A DNA stretch of 64,000 bases from Alphaproteobacteria bacterium (GTDB taxonomy: Bacteria > Pseudomonadota > Alphaproteobacteria > RF32 > CAG-239): the NCBI GenBank assembly GCA_017470165.1, contig JAFUEX010000011.1:1-64000 (forward strand), written 5' to 3'. The notes under the pieces are model-generated. The model ran no database searches and was not told the DNA's origin. It was given only the letters and a program-made list of their open reading frames with translations. A program made the translations under genes and the position numbers. This document shows, in pieces, positions 34,229-41,185 of the stretch; within the stretch, counting starts at the first letter, position 1; every line of letters starts with the position of its first letter.

Positions 34229-35065
34229 TTAAGGTATAAATTTTTTACGCCAATCTAAGTTTTTCTCTTTTTGCCAAAACTTTTGTTCATTTTGCTCATG
34301 TTCTTGATTTGCCGCATATTTGCGCCAAAGGTCGTATTTATAAGTGTTTAGCATTGTGCAAATGCTGTCTTTATCAACATCAGGCATACTGCTGAAATTT
34401 TCGTATATATCTTCTGCAAACACTAAATATCCGGCACGATAAAATTCATTTTCATCTTTCTCTACATTATCGTATGTCAAAAAACGGCTAGGGTCTTTAA
34501 GTTGAATGCTGAAGATGGACTTATATTTTTGCGCCCAATATACATCTCGTAACGGCTGACCTTTATATTTACGATTCGTCAACTCCACGCATATATGAAC
34601 ATGGGGTTCAAGATGTGGCAATTCGTTATCTTCAATAAATAAGCTGATTTTACCATCTGTCGCGATTTTATCGGCAATCGCTGTTAAGTGATATTGGCGG
34701 TAAAGCTCTATTTTATTTAATAACGGCTCGGTATTTAGAAATAAATCTAATCCGTCAAGTTTATCATATTCGGTAATATAGTCTTTATAATAACAACTAG
34801 GAAACCAACGGCTGATAAATTTTTGCATAACGGCATAATCAATTTTAACCGAATGAATAAGCCGCCCTTTATCTATCCGATAAGCGGCAAATTTGTCGGT
34901 AATCTCACTAAAGGCGTTTCTGACTTCATCGTGGCTAGCAATATCATAATCCCAAGCATAAACATCTTCGCCATTCGTTAAAATGCGGATTAACGGATAT
35001 TTTTTTATCAGTTCGATAAACCTTTCTTTATCTGCTATTTTGTAAATTTGGCTGGTATCTATCAT
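34229..35065 (-). CDS. Paralogue A of a two-domain protein with a PHxH module
   Basis: The 278 residues share the N-terminal domain (LIRILTNGEDVYAWDYD, LIHSVKIDYAVMQKFISRWFP) and the C-terminal PH module (EDNELPHLEPHVHICVELTN, then YKSIFSIQL) with the gene at 32955-33755. The late helix DKDSICTMLNTYKYDLWRKY is where DUF4160 proteins have their closing helix. No catalytic residues are evident beyond the His pair. The start overlaps the small membrane gene's stop (ATGA). Confidence 0.5.
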   Translation of the reverse strand: MIDTSQIYKIADKERFIELIKKYPLIRILTNGEDVYAWDYDIASHDEVRNAFSEITDKFAAYRIDKGRLIHSVKIDYAVMQKFISRWFPSCYYKDYITEYDKLDGLDLFLNTEPLLNKIELYRQYHLTAIADKIATDGKISLFIEDNELPHLEPHVHICVELTNRKYKGQPLRDVYWAQKYKSIFSIQLKDPSRFLTYDNVEKDENEFYRAGYLVFAEDIYENFSSMPDVDKDSICTMLNTYKYDLWRKYAANQEHEQNEQKFWQKEKNLDWRKKFIP

Positions 35066-35241
35066 GGCATTGTTACCGTAAAATAGTTAAATATACCGAT
35101 TGAAACCATTGCGGCAGTAATGCCAACAACGATACCTGCTAACTCGCTTTTGTTCTTTTGTTGCTTTTTAAGCCAATAGCCAAAAGCAACCATTACCAGT
35201 AACGCGACACAAACAAGCGAAAATAAAACGACTTTAACCAT
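35062..35241 (-). CDS. Small two-span membrane protein, first gene of the minus-strand operon
   Basis: The 59-residue product has two hydrophobic helices (VVLFSLVCVALLVMVAFGYW and AGIVVGITAAMVSIGIF) joined by a basic loop KKQQKNKSE. An AGGAGC site precedes the ATG. Its stop overlaps the next ATG (ATGA). With the basic loop, both ends should face outward. Its first position in the operon suggests a membrane part for the otherwise soluble set. Confidence 0.65.
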   Translation of the reverse strand: MVKVVLFSLVCVALLVMVAFGYWLKKQQKNKSELAGIVVGITAAMVSIGIFNYFTVTMP

Positions 35242-35291
35242 ATTTAAGCTCCTAAAATTTAACTCTATAATAACTTATAACAGCGAAAGCC

Positions 35292-35304
35292 GACAAAATC
35301 TGTC
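35292..35304. promoter_or_regulatory. Operator-like palindrome GACAAAATCTGTC
   Basis: This is a second near-copy of the site at 25532-25544, located 51 bases before the ATG of the seven-gene operon. The intergenic stretch also contains the 13-mer shared with the WYL promoter (35338-35350) and a 15-mer AAATTCTGTTCTTGA (35374-35388) found inverted at 24070-24084. Confidence 0.4.
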
Positions 35305-35434
35305 ATACTTAATTTTAAAGTCTTTGAAAAAATAGTTCAATACCTAACTATCTGAAAAATATAAATTTTATTTAAATTCTGTTCTTGAACTTGAGCCGAT
35401 TCGCAAATAAAATATAAAAAAATGAGGTACAAAA

Positions 35435-35758
35435 ATGACAGTAGAAAAAACAAGACAGCTTAATGATAAGTTTCGGCAGACTTTTAACGGCGGTAAAGTC
35501 GTTTTTACAAGAGGTGTGGCAGATTTGCCGTTAAACGAGCAATTAGCCATTATCGGCAAAGTGCAAAATTTTAATTCATTTACCAAGAACAACGACCCTT
35601 ACGGCGAACACGATTTTGGTGCATTTGATTTTGGCGGCACAACCTATTTTTGGAAAATTGATTATTACGATATTGATTACCACTGCCTAAGCCAAGACCC
35701 AAGTGACCCAACCATAACAAACCGCGTCTTAACCATTATGAGAGCTGATGAATACTAA
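35435..35758 (+). CDS. DUF3768 protein
   Basis: DUF3768 proteins are small proteins frequent on alphaproteobacterial plasmids and integrative elements. The family segments are clear: LNDKFRQTFNGGKVVFTRGV, then YGEHDFGAFDFGGTTYFWKI, then RVLTIMRADEY. The 107 residues are a full length. The function is not known. It is a useful marker that the island descends from plasmid or ICE material. It is divergent from the seven-gene operon. Confidence 0.9.
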   Translation: MTVEKTRQLNDKFRQTFNGGKVVFTRGVADLPLNEQLAIIGKVQNFNSFTKNNDPYGEHDFGAFDFGGTTYFWKIDYYDIDYHCLSQDPSDPTITNRVLTIMRADEY

Positions 35759-35859
35759 ATATCAAAAGATACTATTTCTTTTTTATAATTTTACCTTGAT
35801 TTATATTAGAAAATTTTTTAATTAAAAGTAGATTATACTTAAAACTTAAGGAATATGTG

Positions 35860-36867
35860 ATGTTAATAAATTTTAGACAAGCATTAGAATATATGGTCAA
35901 AGGACTAGAGCCTGTTTCAGAAAAAGCAGAAAAAGAACGTGCCAAAGAAGATGTTCTGACAGAAGAATATAGAACAGCTCGTGAACAACTTAGAACTATG
36001 CTAGAAAATAATTACATTCCTCTTAAAGGGATAAAAGGCAACATAAAAATTTTCGATACTTTTCCTCAAACAATTTCTAGTGAAGACTTTTATAAAAGCA
36101 GTCTTTTCTTTTTACAAATGGATGCTGTTAGAAGTACTGGAATGGTCGATTTAGCATACCAAAGTCAAGATTTATCTTATAACAAATTAACTAATCAAAA
36201 TTTTATAATGGTTGATTCGGAAACTGATAACCACAATCTATACAGTGATGTTTATAAAGACTGTAATATAAATGGCAAATTATTCCGAGCCGACTATCCT
36301 AAACAAGAATTAATCTCAACAAAAGCTATGTTTTGGTGCTTAGAAAAAGATAAAGATGGCAAATCACGATATATCAAACAAGAAGAAATCGTTGAAAGAG
36401 AAGATGTTGACACCGAATTTATAAAAAATTCGGACATAGACTGGATTCGAAGTATTGTAGCTGACAATATAGATAACCCATTATTTGAGAGATTTGAACC
36501 ATTTAATACACGGGGATATGCTTTTATTGTAATGGATTTTAATGATCTTAAAAAAGCTATTAAAAAATATGATATGGTTTCTAGGCAAACCTTTAAAATA
36601 GATAAAAAAGCTTTTTTTGGAGATTTAATGGATGAATTGCTGAAAAATAACGTGAATCATTGCTACTATCCCGATGCAATGCGAGCTTTTTATAATAAAT
36701 GTGGTGTCGAAAAAACATCAAAGGGTAATTCGGAATCGTCTTTACGCGATGCAATGAAAATTGTTGGAGAAGACTTCTATTGCGAAGTTCCTGATAAACA
36801 AAGAGCAACAAGAACCCCTCAAAATCTAAGCAAGTATAGTGCCAATATAGAAGTGAAATACATATAG
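35860..36867 (+). CDS. Unknown soluble protein
   Basis: I do not recognise this 335-residue protein. The ATG at 35860 follows an AAGGAA site. It has an N-terminal coiled helix (KAEKERAKEDVLTEEYRTA). No membrane segment is seen. A cysteine/aromatic C-terminal part includes CYYPDAMRAFYNKCG. It is AT-rich like the rest of the island and is probably its own unit. Confidence 0.55.
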   Translation: MLINFRQALEYMVKGLEPVSEKAEKERAKEDVLTEEYRTAREQLRTMLENNYIPLKGIKGNIKIFDTFPQTISSEDFYKSSLFFLQMDAVRSTGMVDLAYQSQDLSYNKLTNQNFIMVDSETDNHNLYSDVYKDCNINGKLFRADYPKQELISTKAMFWCLEKDKDGKSRYIKQEEIVEREDVDTEFIKNSDIDWIRSIVADNIDNPLFERFEPFNTRGYAFIVMDFNDLKKAIKKYDMVSRQTFKIDKKAFFGDLMDELLKNNVNHCYYPDAMRAFYNKCGVEKTSKGNSESSLRDAMKIVGEDFYCEVPDKQRATRTPQNLSKYSANIEVKYI

Positions 36868-37115
36868 TGAAAAAACACTAAAATTTAATCCATTATATTA
36901 CCACGGTATTTTCATGGTATAAAGGCTTTCTAATAAATAACGAAAAATCAAATCGTTATGGGCATAATCTATCTAAAATATAATTTTTCGGAGTATACCG
37001 CGGAAATTCGCGGATTTGTTCATTTTGAATGAATTTTCATTCTTTATTTACATGCTAGGATGAGGACATGTTAAGCGCTTAACATTTTGACTAACCCTAA
37101 GAAAAGGAAAACAAG
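36868..37115. promoter_or_regulatory. Inverted-repeat-rich region before the replication gene
   Basis: The 248-base gap holds TACCA/TGGTA (36899-36919), CCGCG/CGCGG (36998-37013) and a perfect 18-bp palindrome ATGTTAAGC/GCTTAACAT (37068-37085). Such a set before a Rep gene suits a copy-control operator or a nick-site region. Confidence 0.5.
37068..37085. promoter_or_regulatory. Perfect 18-bp palindrome
   Basis: ATGTTAAGCGCTTAACAT is self-complementary and lies 30 bases before the start of the 37116 gene, where a dimeric repressor would block transcription. Confidence 0.6.
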
Positions 37116-37361
37116 ATGTTAAATATAAACAAAGAAATATGTCCTCTTGAAATAGCCAAATCAGCACTAAATACTTGTGCGTTGGTCGATGAATTGGAGG
37201 TACAAAACGCACCGCGTGAGCAAATTGATGAGGCTGAACTTGCTGTTAAACATATTAGCGATTTAATCTCTCAATTTTACCGTATGCATGCCGATATTAT
37301 GCTTAAAGCTGCTAATGATAACTTATTGTCTATGGGAGGCGATGATGATAATACAATCTAA
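37116..37361 (+). CDS. Small acidic helical protein upstream of rep
   Basis: The 81-residue product is helical and acidic (LVDELEVQNAPREQIDEAELAVKHISDLI). An AAAAGGAAAA site precedes it. Its 3' end overlaps the start of the replication gene by 17 bases, so the two are coupled. It may be a Rep accessory or regulator; no family is recognised. Confidence 0.6.
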   Translation: MLNINKEICPLEIAKSALNTCALVDELEVQNAPREQIDEAELAVKHISDLISQFYRMHADIMLKAANDNLLSMGGDDDNTI

Positions 37362-38514
37362 CCTCACTAGACCAGAAGAAATCACAGAACATAAAGCAAT
37401 CTGCGATACAATCAGGCTTCAATTTAACTTTGAAGATTTTGAAATTTTTGAAGATAAATTCGATACTGCAGTAGATACAGTTCTAAACTTTCATGGTTAT
37501 GGTACAGCGCAAAGTTTTCAAAATATGACTACAGAAGACAAGCGAAACCACTATTATAAACCAAGGTTAGCATTAAAAAGCGAGCCGAGACCAACTGGTC
37601 GGAAAATATCATTGTATCTTGATGCATCTCTGCCCAAATTACTTTATGGTAATAATTTGCAAGAAGTTTGTGACCAAGATTTTAGGCAAATTGTCTTAAG
37701 AATGCGAGATACAATGCTCGACATGGGAGTAAAAATTAGTCCCAAAACCATAGCTACCGCACATGTTTGTCGTTATCATTGTTGTAAAAATATCATTTTG
37801 CCAGACGAAATAACGACGCAATTTATAATTAACGAATGTGCCAAAATAGACCTTGGAAACCGCTTGGGCAATGGCTATACAACTTATGCTAATGGCGGTC
37901 ATTGTGCCAGATTTCACGCCAACACATTTGAAGTTGCCACCTATGACAAAATAGCCGACATTAAACAAAAGGGGATTTCACCTAAAAGATGTGTTGATGA
38001 GGAATCGCACAGAGAATTTCAAGAAATTGACATAAAAAAGCTCGGAAACCTACAAGTCTTTAGGTTAGAGGTGCGGTTAAACAATGCTAAAACTATTAGG
38101 CGGAAATTTGCTGAAGCAAATATCTGTTTTGACAAAGGACAAGACATTACCTTTCGCGACGTCTTTAAAAGTTCTGTGGCACGGCAAATGAACTTATATT
38201 CGTGGAAAAAAATATGTGAAGCCGGATACCCCATTTTTTGCCTACAGGATAACAGCAAAATAATGCTTGATAGGTTGCCTAGCAGTATCAAGTTCATAAA
38301 AAAACTTGAAATACTCGGATTAACAAAGGTAATTGATGACTACGGTGTTCCCTATGTCAAAAAATTAGTTGGCAGAAACACGACATTGTCAAAATTGTTC
38401 AAATTTTTGCAAAGTTATAAGCCTGATAATCAGAAAACACTAAAAGCATTTAAATTTATTGAACAAAAAATTTCTGAGAATGATGTGATTGTTTTGCCAA
38501 TAAAGGCAGAGTAG
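37345..38514 (+). CDS. Phage/plasmid-type replication protein (Phage_X/gene II-like)
   Basis: The 389-residue protein resembles rolling-circle replication proteins of the filamentous-phage gene II/X group. The LYLDASLPKLLYGNNLQE segment matches their 'S.PK...GNN..E' signature, and QVFRLEVRLNN matches the later 'lR.EvrL' strand. A catalytic Tyr cannot be fixed by eye. The ATG at 37345 is chosen because GGGAGG lies 5 bases before it; ATG at 37342 is too close. It suggests that the element can replicate after excision. Confidence 0.6.
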   Translation: MIIQSNLTRPEEITEHKAICDTIRLQFNFEDFEIFEDKFDTAVDTVLNFHGYGTAQSFQNMTTEDKRNHYYKPRLALKSEPRPTGRKISLYLDASLPKLLYGNNLQEVCDQDFRQIVLRMRDTMLDMGVKISPKTIATAHVCRYHCCKNIILPDEITTQFIINECAKIDLGNRLGNGYTTYANGGHCARFHANTFEVATYDKIADIKQKGISPKRCVDEESHREFQEIDIKKLGNLQVFRLEVRLNNAKTIRRKFAEANICFDKGQDITFRDVFKSSVARQMNLYSWKKICEAGYPIFCLQDNSKIMLDRLPSSIKFIKKLEILGLTKVIDDYGVPYVKKLVGRNTTLSKLFKFLQSYKPDNQKTLKAFKFIEQKISENDVIVLPIKAE

Positions 38515-38518
38515 CCGA

Positions 38519-38564
38519 AATTTGGGCAATGCTCTGAAATTTAAAGACTTTGCCCTAATTTTTC
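38519..38564 (+). terminator. Probable terminator after rep
   Basis: GGGCAA (38524-38529) pairs with TTGCCC (38550-38555) with A/T flanks that extend the stem, followed by TAATTTTT. Confidence 0.5.
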
Positions 38565-38606
38565 TTGAGAAAATGTAAACTGAAATTAAAATAAGGATTT
38601 GAAACA

Positions 38607-40127
38607 ATGTTAAATTATATTGAAAGTAAAAAAATGACACAAAACCTAAAAGCCGTGGTGTTCGCACGGGTATCAACCAGAGAACAAAAAGAAGGCTATT
38701 CAATCGATGGACAATTACACCGTATAGAGAAGTATTGTGAAAGTAAACAGATTCCGATTATTGCCACATATACGCCGGCAGAGAGTTCTACCAGAGGAGC
38801 GCGCAAAAAGTTTTTTGAAATGTTAGACTTTGTCAAAAAACAAAAAATGCCTATTGCCATCGTTTGTGATAAGGTTGACCGCTTACAAAGAAGCTTTAAG
38901 GAATACCACTTTATAATGGATTTGGTGGACAATCATAAGACACAGCTCCACTTTGTAACAGAAAATGAGGTGTTAACAAAAGATTCTAACAGCAATGAGT
39001 TTATGATGTACCACATGAGTATTGTTATAGCTGAGGGATATGTCAAATGCTTGTCGGACAATGTTAAACGTGGAATGCGAGAAATGCCGGACAAAGGCGA
39101 GTATTTTCATACTGCCCCTGTTGGATACCTAAATCAACGAACTAGTCGTCATCAAACAACGATTATTGTTGACCCGATTATGGGACCGATAGTAAGAAAG
39201 CTTTTTCGCGAATATGCTACTGGACTTTATTCGTTGGCTGATATCACTCGCATGGCAAATAACTTAGGATTTAAAACTATTCGTAACGGCATAGCCCACA
39301 AACAGACAATTATTAATATGTTAAATAACCATTTTTATTATGGCTATATGCGTTGCTATGGCAAATTATACCCTCATAATTACGAAAAATTGATAAGTAA
39401 AGAGCTTTTTGATACTTGTCAGGATCTCCTTCATGGGAGGTCTTGGCATAAAAAACGCAAGATAAATGATTTATATAGAGGGCTAATTTATTGTGAAAAC
39501 TGTGGAAGATTAATTACACCTGACGTTAAACAAAAAACAAATGGTAGAGTACACCGTTATCTATTTTGCCCGCATTGTAAAGGCGCTCGCATTAATGAGA
39601 ATATAGTTGACGCTAAAATTAAAGATGACTTGTGTAGGCTTAAAAAAATGCCGATAACGTGGCTTGAAAAAGTTCTGATTGTGATTCAAAAAGAAGTTAA
39701 AGAAAAGCATAAAATAGAAATAGAAGAGCAACGTTCTTTAAAAAGTCAAAAAACACAACTAGAAAGCCGTAAGGAAGTTTTGCTTGATAGACTTCTTGAT
39801 AATAGTATAACAAGGGAATTATATCATAAAAAATTAAATGATATAAACATTGAATTAGAAAAAATAGATAGTCTATTAAATCACGATAATAAAACCAGTA
39901 ATAAGACCATAAACAGCTTAGAAGACTTGATTTTATTGGTATCTAAGATACCTGAGATTTATGAAAGTTCGAACTCTGATGAAAAAAGGAAAGTTCTAAA
40001 ATTGCTCTATTCGAACTTTTTGCTGGAAGGAAAAAATCCTTTATTTTCAATAAGAAAGCCTCTAGAGAATATCCTCTCTGGAGGCTTTCGTCAAATGTGG
40101 TCGGGACAGCTGGATTCGAACCAGTGA
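38607..40127 (+). CDS. Large serine recombinase (integrase) whose last codons lie in tRNA-Pro
   Basis: The N-terminal resolvase domain carries the catalytic Ser in FARVSTREQ (S23), with RLQRSF and YHMSIVIAEGY later. The Recombinase domain spans about residues 175-290. A zinc ribbon (YCENCGR to CPHCKG) lies near 300-335, followed by a coiled coil. The gene crosses the attR core and ends 24 bases beyond it in the host tRNA gene (tail GQLDSNQ). Without the host DNA the frame would continue into the 30-codon tail at 23264-23356. So the integrated form has a shortened, foreign C-terminus. This is the likely integrase of the element. Confidence 0.92.
   Translation: MLNYIESKKMTQNLKAVVFARVSTREQKEGYSIDGQLHRIEKYCESKQIPIIATYTPAESSTRGARKKFFEMLDFVKKQKMPIAIVCDKVDRLQRSFKEYHFIMDLVDNHKTQLHFVTENEVLTKDSNSNEFMMYHMSIVIAEGYVKCLSDNVKRGMREMPDKGEYFHTAPVGYLNQRTSRHQTTIIVDPIMGPIVRKLFREYATGLYSLADITRMANNLGFKTIRNGIAHKQTIINMLNNHFYYGYMRCYGKLYPHNYEKLISKELFDTCQDLLHGRSWHKKRKINDLYRGLIYCENCGRLITPDVKQKTNGRVHRYLFCPHCKGARINENIVDAKIKDDLCRLKKMPITWLEKVLIVIQKEVKEKHKIEIEEQRSLKSQKTQLESRKEVLLDRLLDNSITRELYHKKLNDINIELEKIDSLLNHDNKTSNKTINSLEDLILLVSKIPEIYESSNSDEKRKVLKLLYSNFLLEGKNPLFSIRKPLENILSGGFRQMWSGQLDSNQ
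40054..40089. terminator. Element-borne hairpin behind tRNA-Pro
   Basis: GAAAGCCTC (40054-40062) pairs with GAGGCTTTC (40081-40089). On the minus strand it lies just after the tRNA 3' end and could replace the displaced host terminator, though the T run is weak. Confidence 0.5.
40098..40103. other. attR core (TGGTCG)
   Basis: The 6-mer is the complement of the CGACCA 3' end of tRNA-Pro and matches attL at 23258-23263. It is read as TGG-TCG (Trp-Ser) in the recombinase frame at both ends. Confidence 0.7.
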
Positions 40128-40174
40128 CATCTTGCTCCCAAAGCAAGCGCTCTACCAGACTGAGCTATGTCCCG
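40098..40174 (-). tRNA. tRNA-Pro (UGG anticodon)
   Basis: On the minus strand a complete 77-base cloverleaf begins CGGGACATAGCTCAG and ends with encoded CCA. The acceptor stem CGGGACA pairs with TGTCCCG. The anticodon stem CTTGC/GCAAG encloses TTTGGGA, giving UGG. The T loop is GGTTCGAATCC. It is intact in spite of the insertion at its 3' end. Confidence 0.97.
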
Positions 40175-40244
40175 AAAACGGCAATTTACACTGCCTCGCA
40201 AATATAACCAAACTACGCCTGTTAGAGAATAAAATCAACATACA

Positions 40245-40805
40245 CTATCTGTCTAATCCGGAATTGCGCATAAAGCAAGCATTATTTTTGTTTTTTGCCG
40301 AATGTGTTTTTAACGATGCCGCCGACGCATTGCAAGCCGGTTCGTTTTGGGGCTCATCAACAATATCCTCGCTTTTGGCAACTTGAAAATTATCATCATA
40401 AAAATAACGCCGTCTGACAAATTTTCCACTTAATATTTCCGGCAAAAAATCTCTATCCGCGGCTCGCATTTGTTCAAACGGGATATTGTCTTTGTCCAGC
40501 CAAAAGGCTTCAACTTCTCCGTCCTTGGCTTGCAAATTGCCCGAAAATTCATTCGTATAGAACACGTGCACATAAAACTCCTTGTTGGGAAATTCAATAT
40601 ACCCGACCGGTTGCGGATTTTTGATATCAAGTCCGGTTTCTTCTTTGGTCTCGCGAATAACGCATTGCCGCATATCTTCGTTGGGCTCTTTTTTGCCGCC
40701 GGGAAAGTTAATGCACCCCTCATTTATACCGCGCAAATTGCGCACAAACAAAAACTTTTTTGCGGCCACATCTTCAACTATCGACAAAGAGGCTTCTTTT
40801 TTCAT
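40245..40805 (-). CDS. NUDIX hydrolase
   Basis: The NUDIX box is GGKKEPNEDMRQCVIRETKE followed by ETGLD, matching Gx5Ex7REUxEExGU at about residues 36-58. Such enzymes clean up oxidised or non-canonical nucleotides (MutT-type), or other NDP-X compounds. The C-terminal 55 residues, rich in Asn and Ala, extend beyond the usual domain. The ATG at 40805 is preferred over a GTG four codons earlier. It is the first host gene after the island and converges on the tRNA. Confidence 0.88.
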   Translation of the reverse strand: MKKEASLSIVEDVAAKKFLFVRNLRGINEGCINFPGGKKEPNEDMRQCVIRETKEETGLDIKNPQPVGYIEFPNKEFYVHVFYTNEFSGNLQAKDGEVEAFWLDKDNIPFEQMRAADRDFLPEILSGKFVRRRYFYDDNFQVAKSEDIVDEPQNEPACNASAASLKTHSAKNKNNACFMRNSGLDR

Positions 40806-40953
40806 TGTATCACCCACCCTTAAAGATTAAATCGAATTATCGTCACTCTATCAGATAATAAGATTTTTGCAAGTTTATTTTTAGCTTGACTTTTTGCACT
40901 TATTGTGTTGCTTTGACAAGCGGAAAATGAACTATAGTTTTGAGATTCGTTAA

Positions 40954-41184
40954 ATGACTACGATAAAGATATGTTTGGGTAGTTCGTGCTTTGCCCGCGG
41001 CAATGCCGAAGTACTGTCTTTCTTGAAAAATTATATATCCGCCGAAAATAAGCATGCCAAGCTGGAGTTGGTGGGGTGCCGTTGCGGCCATTTGTGCGGC
41101 GACGGACCGAATGTATTTATCGACGGGCAAAAATATACCAAAGTAACCCCGCAGAGTTTGCAAGCAATTTTGGAGAAACTGTAA
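40954..41184 (+). CDS. Thioredoxin-like [2Fe-2S] ferredoxin (first of the hydrogenase locus)
   Basis: The 76 residues match the C-terminal [2Fe-2S] domain of NuoE/HndA. The cysteines are in ICLGSSCFARGN (C7, C12) and VGCRCGHLCGDGPNVFIDG (the second pair). It would pass electrons to or from the sensory hydrogenase encoded one base downstream. A second such protein is at 44070. A TTGACA at 40913 lies upstream but is spaced only 14 bases from TATAGT, so the promoter is uncertain. Confidence 0.85.
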   Translation: MTTIKICLGSSCFARGNAEVLSFLKNYISAENKHAKLELVGCRCGHLCGDGPNVFIDGQKYTKVTPQSLQAILEKL

Positions 41185-41185
41185 T

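Larger units (their letters stand above)
23258..40103. mobile_element. Integrated element of about 16.8 kb at tRNA-Pro(UGG)
   Basis: The element is AT-rich compared with both flanks. It carries two recombinases, a phage-type replication protein and accessory genes, and no conjugation genes that I recognise. The ends are placed at a 6-base direct repeat TGGTCG (23258-23263 and 40098-40103). Two facts support these ends. Excision would restore a terminator directly behind the tRNA. It would also join the serine recombinase gene in frame to an open 30-codon tail at the left end. Confidence 0.85.

Noticed and set aside
40913-40938. TTGACA and TATAGT as the promoter of the hydrogenase operon
   Set aside because: The spacer is only 14 bases, too short for a usual sigma-70 promoter.
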